Shown piece by piece: positions 1 through 5,374 of a DNA stretch of 7,572 nucleotides. The notes beneath the pieces were generated by a model that was not told where the DNA came from, did no database searches, and saw only the letters and a list, made by a program, of their open reading frames with translations. Position 1 is the first letter of the stretch. Each line of letters starts with the position of its first letter. Where the stretch lies: contig CAJVCJ010000041.1 in the NCBI GenBank assembly GCA_910595855.1, positions 1-7,572 of the forward strand, written 5' to 3'. Position numbers and translations under genes: made by a program. The DNA comes from Candidatus Thioglobus vulcanius (lineage in GTDB: Bacteria; Pseudomonadota; Gammaproteobacteria; PS1; Pseudothioglobaceae).

Positions 1-2628
1 AAAGATGTTACCAACAAGTTCTTAGATGGCTTGCCTGGTATTCAAAAAGAAGGTTGCGATGGCTTTATAACTTCAGCTGAATTTATTCTGCATCAGCCAT
101 TGACTCACATTAACACACTTTGTTTAGAGTTTTTTGGCCATGATCTTAAAGCCGCCGTATCAAGTATTGTTAAAATTAAAGAATCGGTTGATAAAAATTC
201 AGCAGTTGATTTGGTCGGCATGGAGCATTTGGATGCGCGCTATATTAAAGCCGTTAGCTATACCACCAAAGCCAATAAGTCAGTATTACCAAGAATGGTG
301 CTATTGATTGATATATCTAGCCATGAACAAGCATCACTAGACACTCATATTGAAACCATTAAAGCCATTACGCTCGCTCAAGATGGTGAGTGCTTTATTG
401 CAAAATCAACAGCTAAACGCCAAAGTTTTTGGAAAGATCGTGCTAATACAGCTGCCATTGCAGCACATACTAATGCCTTTAAAATCAATGAAGACGTGGT
501 TATTCCACTAGATAAATTGGCTGACTACAGTGATGGCATTGAGCATCTAAATATTCGCCTATCAATTGAGAATAAGCTAGATACTCTGGAAGGTGTTCGT
601 ACTTATTTGCAAAGTATCAAACCCAAAGACCATCTGGTTAAAGAAAAAATAACATCAGCACTTGAACTATTAGAGCGTATCAATCGCCAATGGCAAGATT
701 CATTGGCTCAGCTAGGCGATCAAAAAACCTTTCGACTACTTCAAACTGGTCAAATTAGAATCTCATATATGGATGTATTTGCTCATCCGCTGAATGATTT
801 ACTCATGGGTGAGGTCTTTACTGAAATCCGTCAAGAGATTAAAAACATTCATAGTCAATTCCGCACTGTTCGCATTTTTATAGCAACACATATGCATGCG
901 GGTGATGGCAATGTTCACACCAATATTCCGGTACATTCTCATAATACCCAGATGCTGCACAAGGCTGAAAGTGTGGTTGATGAAATCATGATTTTAGCTA
1001 AAAAGCTAGGTGGTGTTATTTCTGGTGAGCACGGCATTGGTCTGACAAAATATCAGTATTTGTCGGATGAATTTAAGCAAGAATTTATTGCCTATAAGCA
1101 ACAGATTGATCCAAACAACCATTTCAATAAGGGCAAGTTAATGCCAGGAAGTGGCCTCAACAACGCTTTCACACCCTCGCTACACTTAGTAGAGCAAGAA
1201 GCTCTAATTCTTGAAAGTAGTGAAATTGGCGAGATTAACGACATGGTTAAATCATGCCTTCGCTGTGGAAAGTGTAAAGATGTGTGCACTACTCATGTAC
1301 CTGAGGCTAACTTACTGTATTCGCCTAGAGATAAAATCATTGGCACCAACCTAATCTCTGAAGCTTTTTTATACGAAGAGCAGACTAGACGTGGCATCTC
1401 TCTCAACCATTTTGTTGAGCTTGATGATATTGCTGATCATTGCACAATATGTCATCGTTGCGAAAAACCATGCCCAGTCGACATTGATTTTGGTGATGTT
1501 TCAATTAAGATGAAATCAATCTTAATTAAGCAAGGCATGCGCCATACTAACATTGCTGCAAAAATGTCAATAGCTTACCTCAATATGACCAAGCCTTGGC
1601 AGATCAACCTAACTAAGAAATTATTAATTAATGTTGGATATAGAGCGCAAAATATTATTTCACGCCTCGCTAAGCCATTCGTTAGTAAAAAACCCAATAA
1701 AACCGTTGGCAAGCCTAGCTTACAAATCGAGCTAACCACCCTACTCGATAAACCACTACCAACTGATATTGGGCTTAAGCCAATGCGTCAACTGCTTGAT
1801 ATTACTGATCCTGGCACGGTGCCAATATTATCACATCCAACTAAATCTAATGCTGATTCACCAAGCGTGTTTTATTTTCCGGGTTGTGGCTCTGAGCGCC
1901 TATATTCACAAATTGGGTTAGCAACTATTGCACTGCTTTATCATCAAGGCATTAAAGTGGTTCTGCCACCTAGTTACCTATGCTGTGGCTACCCTCAACG
2001 CGCTAGTGGCTATGAAGCCAAAAGCTTGGCTATTTCGACAGATAATCGCGTTTTGTTCCATCGCATGGCTAATACCTTAAACTACCTAGATATCAAGCAT
2101 GTACTAACCTCATGTGGCACCTGTATTGATCAACTCGCCAGCTATGAATTAGGCGACATATTTAAAGATTCTAACTTGGTTGATATTCACGAATATTTAC
2201 TTGAGCAAGATGTCACCTTAAAGGCCACAGGTGAACAGTATCTTTATCATGCGCCTTGTCATGATCCTATTAAATCAGATGAATCTAGTACAGTAATTTC
2301 TAAAATTATGAATAGTGAGGTGGTTAATAATGATCGCTGTTGTGGCGAAGCAGGTACCTTTGCTGTTGCCAGACCAGATATCGCCAAGCAAGCTAAGTTT
2401 AGAAAAGAAGCGGAAATCAAAAAAGGACTGGCTAATATAGCTAAATCTGGCAAACCTATTAAGATGCTAACTACCTGTCCTGCATGTCGCCAAGGATTAG
2501 CACGTTACCAAAGTACAACTAATATTAAGCCTGTGTATCCTATCGAGCTTATTGCAGAGCAGCAATTAGGCGAAAATTGGCAGAAAGAATTCATCCAATC
2601 TGTCAATATTGAAAAAGTAATGCTTTAA
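1..2628 (+). CDS. FAD-linked oxidase / Fe-S (CCG-domain) fusion, D-lactate/glycolate dehydrogenase-like, 5' truncated
   Basis: The reading frame is open from base 1, so the start lies outside the window; 875 residues are visible, and DUF3683-type FAD/FMN oxidoreductases are usually about 1,300. Nucleotides 1-60 encode KDVTNKFLDGLPGIQKEGCD, typical of the end of the FAD-binding half, so the TTG at 31 is not a real start. The FAD-oxidase C-terminal domain shows HAGDGNVH (about 895-921) and SGEHGIG (1021-1041). Two 4Fe-4S motifs follow: CLRCGKCKDVC from 1255 and CTICHRCEKPCP from 1441. The C-terminal part carries two CCG-type cysteine clusters: GCGSERL (about 1885) with CCGYP (1981) and SCGTC (about 2110), then PCHDP (about 2254) with CCGEAG (2338) and CPAC (2476). 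Family knowledge: oxidation of a 2-hydroxy acid such as D-lactate or glycolate, with electrons passed through Fe-S clusters to the respiratory chain. The exact substrate cannot be read from the sequence. The SCP2-like gene begins 58 nt downstream. Confidence 0.9.
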   Translation, partial: KDVTNKFLDGLPGIQKEGCDGFITSAEFILHQPLTHINTLCLEFFGHDLKAAVSSIVKIKESVDKNSAVDLVGMEHLDARYIKAVSYTTKANKSVLPRMVLLIDISSHEQASLDTHIETIKAITLAQDGECFIAKSTAKRQSFWKDRANTAAIAAHTNAFKINEDVVIPLDKLADYSDGIEHLNIRLSIENKLDTLEGVRTYLQSIKPKDHLVKEKITSALELLERINRQWQDSLAQLGDQKTFRLLQTGQIRISYMDVFAHPLNDLLMGEVFTEIRQEIKNIHSQFRTVRIFIATHMHAGDGNVHTNIPVHSHNTQMLHKAESVVDEIMILAKKLGGVISGEHGIGLTKYQYLSDEFKQEFIAYKQQIDPNNHFNKGKLMPGSGLNNAFTPSLHLVEQEALILESSEIGEINDMVKSCLRCGKCKDVCTTHVPEANLLYSPRDKIIGTNLISEAFLYEEQTRRGISLNHFVELDDIADHCTICHRCEKPCPVDIDFGDVSIKMKSILIKQGMRHTNIAAKMSIAYLNMTKPWQINLTKKLLINVGYRAQNIISRLAKPFVSKKPNKTVGKPSLQIELTTLLDKPLPTDIGLKPMRQLLDITDPGTVPILSHPTKSNADSPSVFYFPGCGSERLYSQIGLATIALLYHQGIKVVLPPSYLCCGYPQRASGYEAKSLAISTDNRVLFHRMANTLNYLDIKHVLTSCGTCIDQLASYELGDIFKDSNLVDIHEYLLEQDVTLKATGEQYLYHAPCHDPIKSDESSTVISKIMNSEVVNNDRCCGEAGTFAVARPDIAKQAKFRKEAEIKKGLANIAKSGKPIKMLTTCPACRQGLARYQSTTNIKPVYPIELIAEQQLGENWQKEFIQSVNIEKVML

Positions 2629-2650
2629 AATTTGATACTGGCATTAAGCC

Positions 2651-2669
2651 AAACACTTGAGAAGAATTA
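2651..2669 (+). repeat. Leader motif copy 1 (AAACACTTGAG-type), before the SCP2-like gene
   Basis: AAACACTTGAG followed by AAGAATTA lies 36 nt upstream of the ATG at 2687. The same 11 bases, followed by GAGTAATTA, lie 38 nt upstream of the ATG of the cytochrome c gene. Across about 20 positions the two copies differ by one substitution and one inserted base. Both copies lie in the untranslated leaders of genes for exported proteins. Possible roles are a ribosome standby site or a target for the small RNA proposed at 3979-4097. The role is inferred. Confidence 0.45.
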
Positions 2670-2686
2670 AAACACACGGAGATAGA

Positions 2687-3139
2687 ATGAAAAAAATATT
2701 AATCGCACTTTTTACGATATTATCAACCAACACCTTTGCTGGTAGTGCACAAAACATTGCAGATGCATTTAACGCATCATCAACCCCTGCTGAACTGGTC
2801 AAATCAGGCTGGACTGGCAATGATGCAGGTAAAGGTTACAAAGTTTTACAAGTTATTGTAAAAGACTCAAGTAAAGCGGCTGAGCTACACATTGATGCTG
2901 ATGGTAAAGTTGTTGCTGCATTTGATAATGCCAAAACTTCTAAATTAAACACTAATGTAGATTACAAAATGATCGCTTCAATGGAAGACTGGGCATCAAT
3001 GGGCACTGGAGAATCTGGCCCTATGTACCACATGACTTTTGGCGGCTTGTCTTTTGAAGGTCCAATGGGCGAAGCCATGGACAACATGGGGCCATTCGCT
3101 TCTTTCTTGATTAATATTGGTAAAAATATCCAAGACTAA
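2687..3139 (+). CDS. Exported SCP2-like (sterol carrier/lipid-binding fold) protein
   Basis: This encodes 150 residues from the ATG at 2687, chosen because GGAG at 2678-2681 sits 5 nt upstream and the product then begins with a clean signal peptide (MKKILIALFTILSTNTFA, probable cleavage after residue 18). An in-frame TTG at 2657 would add ten charged residues before the signal and is unlikely. The mature part resembles SCP2 domains: a hydrophobic beta region (about 50-80, LQVIVKDSSKAAELHIDADG), then the characteristic end of the fold with ASMEDWASMGTGESGP (97-112), FGGLSFEGP (118-126) and a GPFASFLINIGK tail. Family knowledge: SCP2 domains bind lipids or other hydrophobic ligands, usually in the cytoplasm. 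The ligand here is unknown. The leader carries a motif shared with the cytochrome c gene. Its stop codon directly abuts the convergent gene at 3140. Confidence 0.78.
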   Translation: MKKILIALFTILSTNTFAGSAQNIADAFNASSTPAELVKSGWTGNDAGKGYKVLQVIVKDSSKAAELHIDADGKVVAAFDNAKTSKLNTNVDYKMIASMEDWASMGTGESGPMYHMTFGGLSFEGPMGEAMDNMGPFASFLINIGKNIQD

Positions 3140-3505
3140 TTAAGCTTTGTCAGTGCTGGTGTTATCACTAGCACTGACATACACCCAAGCTTCAATACCT
3201 GATTGCATCTTACCCAGAACGCGCTGATAAGCATCAACTTCATATTGATCTGAATGAGCTAGTTCTTCAGCGGTAATTTCAAACACCATGCCTTTTATTT
3301 CATTGGTTTTATTACCAAGGATGGCGATTGGGTGGTGCGTTTTTCCACTAATTCGAACCACCTCTTCATTATCAATGGCAACCATTTGCAAGCAATATCC
3401 CAAGAGATAATCCTTGCAGCCTTCTAGTTCTCGACCAAATGTTTCTATTTGAACGGGTGTATCTTGCAATGTTCCATACGAAAATAGTAGCTTCATTTCA
3501 CTCAT
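3140..3505 (-). CDS. Gamma-glutamylcyclotransferase-like (AIG2/GGCT fold) protein
   Basis: This encodes 121 residues. The N-terminal LLFSYGTLQ (residues 6-14) is the YGTL substrate-binding loop that defines the GGCT/AIG2 fold. SDQYEVDAYQRV (85-96) matches the region carrying the catalytic glutamate, so E89 is the likely acid/base residue. MVFEI (73-77) precedes it as in the family. Members cyclise gamma-glutamyl groups to 5-oxoproline, acting on glutathione-type peptides or amines; the substrate here is unknown. There is no signal peptide, so the protein is probably cytoplasmic. The start is uncertain: the ATG at 3505 has only a weak purine stretch upstream, and the ATG at 3496 (M4) has GAGTGA just before it. 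The gene is convergent with the SCP2-like gene with no gap, and its promoter region is shared with the divergent cytochrome gene. The last codons overlap a long hairpin. Confidence 0.82.
   Translation of the reverse strand: MSEMKLLFSYGTLQDTPVQIETFGRELEGCKDYLLGYCLQMVAIDNEEVVRISGKTHHPIAILGNKTNEIKGMVFEITAEELAHSDQYEVDAYQRVLGKMQSGIEAWVYVSASDNTSTDKA
3148..3179. other. Long perfect hairpin at a convergent gene end
   Basis: TGTCAGTGCTGGTG (3148-3161) pairs with CACTAGCACTGACA (3166-3179) around the loop TTAT (3162-3165). This is a 14-bp stem with a single G-T pair (3158/3169). It begins 9 nt after the stop of the SCP2-like gene and lies inside the last codons of the opposite gene. No T tract follows on either strand, so it is not a standard intrinsic terminator. 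It could protect the 3' end of the SCP2-like mRNA, or slow polymerase between the convergent genes. Confidence 0.6.
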
Positions 3506-3515
3506 AAGGATATCT

Positions 3516-3527
3516 TTAACCGGTTAA
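3516..3527. promoter_or_regulatory. Perfect 12-bp palindrome TTAACCGGTTAA
   Basis: A perfect palindrome sits 11 bp upstream of the GGCT-like start codon and directly next to the TATGG-N4-CCATA operator. Its position just before the GGCT-like start suggests an operator for that gene, perhaps a repressor site. Relative to the predicted cytochrome start it is centred near -57. No cognate regulator can be named. Confidence 0.4.
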
Positions 3528-3541
3528 TATGGTTTACCATA
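3528..3541. promoter_or_regulatory. Operator site 1, TATGG-TTTA-CCATA
   Basis: This is a perfect 5-4-5 inverted repeat. Its end is separated by 24 nt from the TATAAT at 3566-3571, which puts its centre near -43.5 relative to the predicted start of the cytochrome transcript. That is the usual place for an activator touching polymerase. The same repeat with the same 24-nt spacing occurs at 4134-4147. The 5-N4-5 layout resembles CRP/FNR-type sites, but the half-site is not the FNR TTGAT. The FixJ-type regulator encoded at 4776-5372 is the other candidate. Confidence 0.6.
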
Positions 3542-3542
3542 A

Positions 3543-3571
3543 TATACTAATTTACTAATACATAATATAAT
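3543..3571 (+). promoter_or_regulatory. Promoter of the cytochrome c gene
   Basis: A consensus TATAAT at 3566-3571 predicts transcription starting near 3578. At 17-bp spacing the -35 position holds TATACT (3543-3548), which does not resemble TTGACA. A strong -10 without a -35, behind an operator at about -43, is the pattern of an activator-dependent promoter. The leader would be about 36 nt. Confidence 0.55.
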
Positions 3572-3575
3572 ATAA

Positions 3576-3595
3576 AAACACTTGAGGAGTAATTA
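3576..3595 (+). repeat. Leader motif copy 2 with GAGGAG element, before cytochrome c
   Basis: AAACACTTGAG followed by GAGTAATTA nearly repeats the motif at 2651-2669. Here it contains GAGGAG (3584-3589), a stronger Shine-Dalgarno-like sequence than the AGGA (3603-3606) that sits at proper distance from the ATG at 3614. GAGGAG is 24 nt from that ATG, too far for direct use. It could be a standby site or a pairing target. Confidence 0.45.
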
Positions 3596-3613
3596 TATAA
3601 CCAGGAAAACTAT

Positions 3614-3961
3614 ATGAAAGCTCAAATTATAACCACACTAACCTTGGCACTTGGATTAACAATCACATGTAACGCTGTCGCATTTGAAATTAAGGGTACT
3701 CATGATCAATCTTGCTTAAATTGTCACAAAGACAATGGTGCAAACTACAATCATGACAATGAATTTTATGAATCACGCTCACTCGCTGGCACTAAGTTAA
3801 AAAACCATGCCGATTTAAAAGCACAAATTAATCGCTGTTCAAACTTTTACGATTCAGCCTGGTTTCCTGAAGAAGAGGCTGAGATTGTAAAATATGTAAA
3901 CGATGAGTATTATCAATTTATAATGAATGCTGTCGTCGTCCAAGCTAGCAATTTACACTAA
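3614..3961 (+). CDS. Small periplasmic monohaem cytochrome c
   Basis: This encodes 115 residues from the ATG at 3614, with AGGA at 3603-3606 seven bases upstream. A signal peptide covers about residues 1-23 (probable cleavage after AVA). One haem c attachment motif, CLNCH, is at 34-38, with H38 as proximal ligand, so the protein should be exported by Sec and matured by the cytochrome c machinery. The only methionine in the mature chain is M104, near the end, in an unusual place for the distal ligand of a class I cytochrome. H47 and H65 are other candidates. A lone C75 (RCSNFYD) and an acidic WFPEEEAE stretch precede the last helix. I recognise no named subfamily. Electron transfer in the periplasm is likely; the partner is unknown. 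The gene is monocistronic, with its own operator-driven promoter and a strong terminator 14 nt after the stop. Confidence 0.82.
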   Translation: MKAQIITTLTLALGLTITCNAVAFEIKGTHDQSCLNCHKDNGANYNHDNEFYESRSLAGTKLKNHADLKAQINRCSNFYDSAWFPEEEAEIVKYVNDEYYQFIMNAVVVQASNLH

Positions 3962-3975
3962 TTTATAATTAGTGG

Positions 3976-4013
3976 CATAAAAAAACCTAATCATTGGATT
4001 AGGTTTTTTTATG
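3976..4013. terminator. Bidirectional intrinsic terminator, 17-bp perfect stem
   Basis: The stem arms are 3976-3992 and 3997-4013, with the loop ATTG. The arms consist of CAT, seven A and CCTAATC, mirrored on the other side, so both strands end in a GC-containing stem followed by seven T. On + it ends the cytochrome transcript. On - it would end the proposed small RNA and any read-through from the two-component operon. Confidence 0.93.
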
Positions 4014-4097
4014 TCTGATTAATATTAAATAATCAGTATTCAATAAAGCGCCACATTGGGAAATAAATCTGAGGAGAGGTATAAAGCCAATGTAGCT
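3979..4097 (-). ncRNA. Predicted small regulatory RNA, about 119 nt, with CU-rich anti-SD loop
   Basis: The predicted start is 4097, from the GATAAT -10 at 4109-4104. The end is the T tract of the terminator at 3976-4013. Stem 1 begins at +2: 4096-4087 pairs with 4059-4050 over 10 bp. Position 4094/4052 is a U-G pair on the minus strand but A-C on the plus strand, so the fold favours minus-strand transcription. Its 27-nt loop contains ACCUCUCCUCAG, complementary to Shine-Dalgarno sequences. Stem 2 is a 7-bp AT-rich hairpin (4015-4021 with 4030-4036). Stem 3 is the terminator. No convincing ORF is present. The gene starts 71 nt after the MASE1-like stop with no terminator between, so it could also be the 3' UTR of that operon. 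An exposed CU-rich loop is typical of trans-acting RNAs that block translation starts. I recognise no named RNA family. Confidence 0.62.
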
Positions 4098-4103
4098 AAT
4101 TCT

Positions 4104-4132
4104 ATTATCCTTAAAAAACTCAACTATTACTA
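4104..4132 (-). promoter_or_regulatory. Promoter of the predicted small RNA
   Basis: On the minus strand, GATAAT (4109-4104) is one base from consensus. At 17-bp spacing the -35 position (4132-4127) reads TAGTAA, which is not a -35 consensus. As at the cytochrome promoter, an operator takes the place of the missing -35. The predicted start is 4097, one base before the first stem of the RNA. Confidence 0.5.
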
Positions 4133-4133
4133 T

Positions 4134-4147
4134 TATGGAAAACCATA
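4134..4147. promoter_or_regulatory. Operator site 2, TATGG-AAAA-CCATA
   Basis: This is a perfect 5-4-5 inverted repeat with half-sites identical to site 1 (3528-3541). Read on the minus strand, 24 nt separate it from the GATAAT -10, the same spacing as site 1 to its TATAAT. It lies 20 nt beyond the MASE1-like stop codon, where an operator would have no purpose unless something in the gap is transcribed. Confidence 0.6.
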
Positions 4148-4167
4148 TAAATACAGATTGAATTGTC

Positions 4168-4713
4168 TTAAATAAGCTTGTTTTGGATCAGGGTCGGTTT
4201 AGCAATAAAAAATACAATAACAATAAAAGTAATGGCACCCACAATATCACCTTGAACATAAGATTGAAAATAAACCTTACCGGCGCTAAATTGTTCTGGG
4301 GCATACAATAATGCAACCTTAGTCAGTGTCGTTGTCAAAGATGCAATAACAATTAATGGCACAAAGTGTCGATAATTTAATCTCTGATTTTTTATAAATT
4401 CACCAACATTTAGCTTTTGCATAAACAAAATAACAATTAATGGCACAAAGGTGTTAATTGTACGACTAACAACCTCATGTTGAGCAATATTGGCAGAGCC
4501 GCCTTCTATAAACAGTTCAGCTAACAAATAACCAACTAACAAGCCCGGAAACACTTTAAAGCCAAATACTACATAGGATAAAAGCACTGCGCCCATCGGT
4601 AGCCAAAGTAGATTTCCAATATCAGAATTAAAATGATCCATTGGAATAATTAATGAACGCGTGATAAAGACGCTGAATAATGCCACTAAATTATATTGAA
4701 GAGTCTTGATCAT
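4168..4713 (-). CDS. MASE1-like integral membrane protein without output domain
   Basis: This encodes 181 mostly hydrophobic residues, with about six membrane segments near 6-24, 34-51, 54-70, 85-98, 116-136 and 153-171. LLWLPMGAVLLSYVVFGFKV (35-54), followed by FPGLLVGYLLAELF, resembles the W-P-x-G-x-x-L / F-P-G-x-x-x-G pattern of MASE1 sensor domains, and the last segment starts with a GDIVG element as MASE1 does. MASE1 normally sits in front of kinase or GGDEF outputs; here the protein ends after the membrane part. It follows the response regulator after 62 nt on the same strand, which suggests an accessory part of the sensory system. No good Shine-Dalgarno precedes the ATG (only GGG about 10 nt upstream). 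The exact function is unknown. Confidence 0.65.
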   Translation of the reverse strand: MIKTLQYNLVALFSVFITRSLIIPMDHFNSDIGNLLWLPMGAVLLSYVVFGFKVFPGLLVGYLLAELFIEGGSANIAQHEVVSRTINTFVPLIVILFMQKLNVGEFIKNQRLNYRHFVPLIVIASLTTTLTKVALLYAPEQFSAGKVYFQSYVQGDIVGAITFIVIVFFIAKPTLIQNKLI

Positions 4714-4775
4714 ATTATTAGGCCCAATTAAAACATCTTATTGTACGCATTTATATGTCAAATTAATACAGACTA

Positions 4776-5372
4776 TTAAACACCATGAATTAACAAAACT
4801 GACATTTTGACCAACTCAGGTAGTGATTTTGCCCGCATCTTCTTCATTACTTTTGATCTGTGCGCCTCAACTGTTGGTATAGAGATAAATAATTTTTCGG
4901 CAATACTTCGATTTTTATCACCCCTAACCACATGATCAAACACTTCAATTTCTTTCTGAGTTAATAAATTATAGCAACTTAATATTGACATTTTTTCTGA
5001 GAACCGCTCTATGGCAGCGGTCACTTTGATGACTAACTCATCAGGATCAAAAGGTTTTTCAATAAAATCAACTGCACCAAGTTTCATAGCCTTGACTGCA
5101 ATATCTACGTTCGCATGCCCGGTAATAAAAATAGTAGGCCTGATGGAATTAATCTCATTCAGATACTCCTGCAATTGTAAGCCATTCATGTCTTCCATAT
5201 CAATATCAGAAATTAAACAACCAGTCTCATCTTGATCCAATTCATTCAAGTAACTTGCAGCATCGGCATAAGTATTCACTTTAAATCCATGAAGAGAAAA
5301 GAATTTAGACAAGGAGTCACGCACCTTTTGCTCATCATCAACAATATAAACATGTAAAGATTTTTTATTCAC
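4776..5372 (-). CDS. FixJ/TtrR-type response regulator (receiver + LuxR-type HTH)
   Basis: This encodes 198 residues with a GTG start at 5372, only 2 nt after the kinase stop; AAGG from the kinase's last codons serves as a weak ribosome site. The receiver domain (about 6-120) has the acidic pair D12/D13, phosphoacceptor D56 in LISDIDMEDMNG, switch T84 in FITGHAN, and K106 in FIEKPF, all as in FixJ. A linker leads to a LuxR/NarL-type HTH (about 135-195) with LTQKEIEVF and the recognition region IAEKLFISIPTVEAHRSKVM. It should be phosphorylated by the adjacent kinase and activate transcription. It is the leading in-window candidate for the TATGG-N4-CCATA operators, though no sequence feature proves this. 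Confidence 0.93.
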   Translation of the reverse strand: MNKKSLHVYIVDDEQKVRDSLSKFFSLHGFKVNTYADAASYLNELDQDETGCLISDIDMEDMNGLQLQEYLNEINSIRPTIFITGHANVDIAVKAMKLGAVDFIEKPFDPDELVIKVTAAIERFSEKMSILSCYNLLTQKEIEVFDHVVRGDKNRSIAEKLFISIPTVEAHRSKVMKKMRAKSLPELVKMSVLLIHGV

Positions 5373-5374
5373 TT

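Noticed and set aside
2609..2639. TTGAAA / GATACT as a promoter for the SCP2-like gene
   Set aside because: The spacing is 19 nt and the -10 is poor. Read-through from the upstream gene, 58 nt away, is equally likely.
4030..4092. Short minus-strand ORFs within the proposed small RNA (ATG at 4056 giving 7 codons; a TTG-started one of about 16)
   Set aside because: Neither has a ribosome binding site, and both lie within the stem-loop structures. A peptide is possible but unsupported.
4071..4095. Plus-strand GAGGAGAGG followed by ATG TAG, as a tiny or minimal ORF
   Set aside because: The start codon is followed at once by a stop. The purine run is better explained as the complement of the CU-rich loop of the minus-strand RNA.
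4740..4761. TTGACA (4761-4756) and TACAAT (4745-4740) on the minus strand as a promoter for the MASE1-like gene
   Set aside because: Only 10 nt separate the hexamers, far from 16-18. No good -10 sits 17 nt from TTGACA, and no good -35 sits 17 nt from TACAAT.
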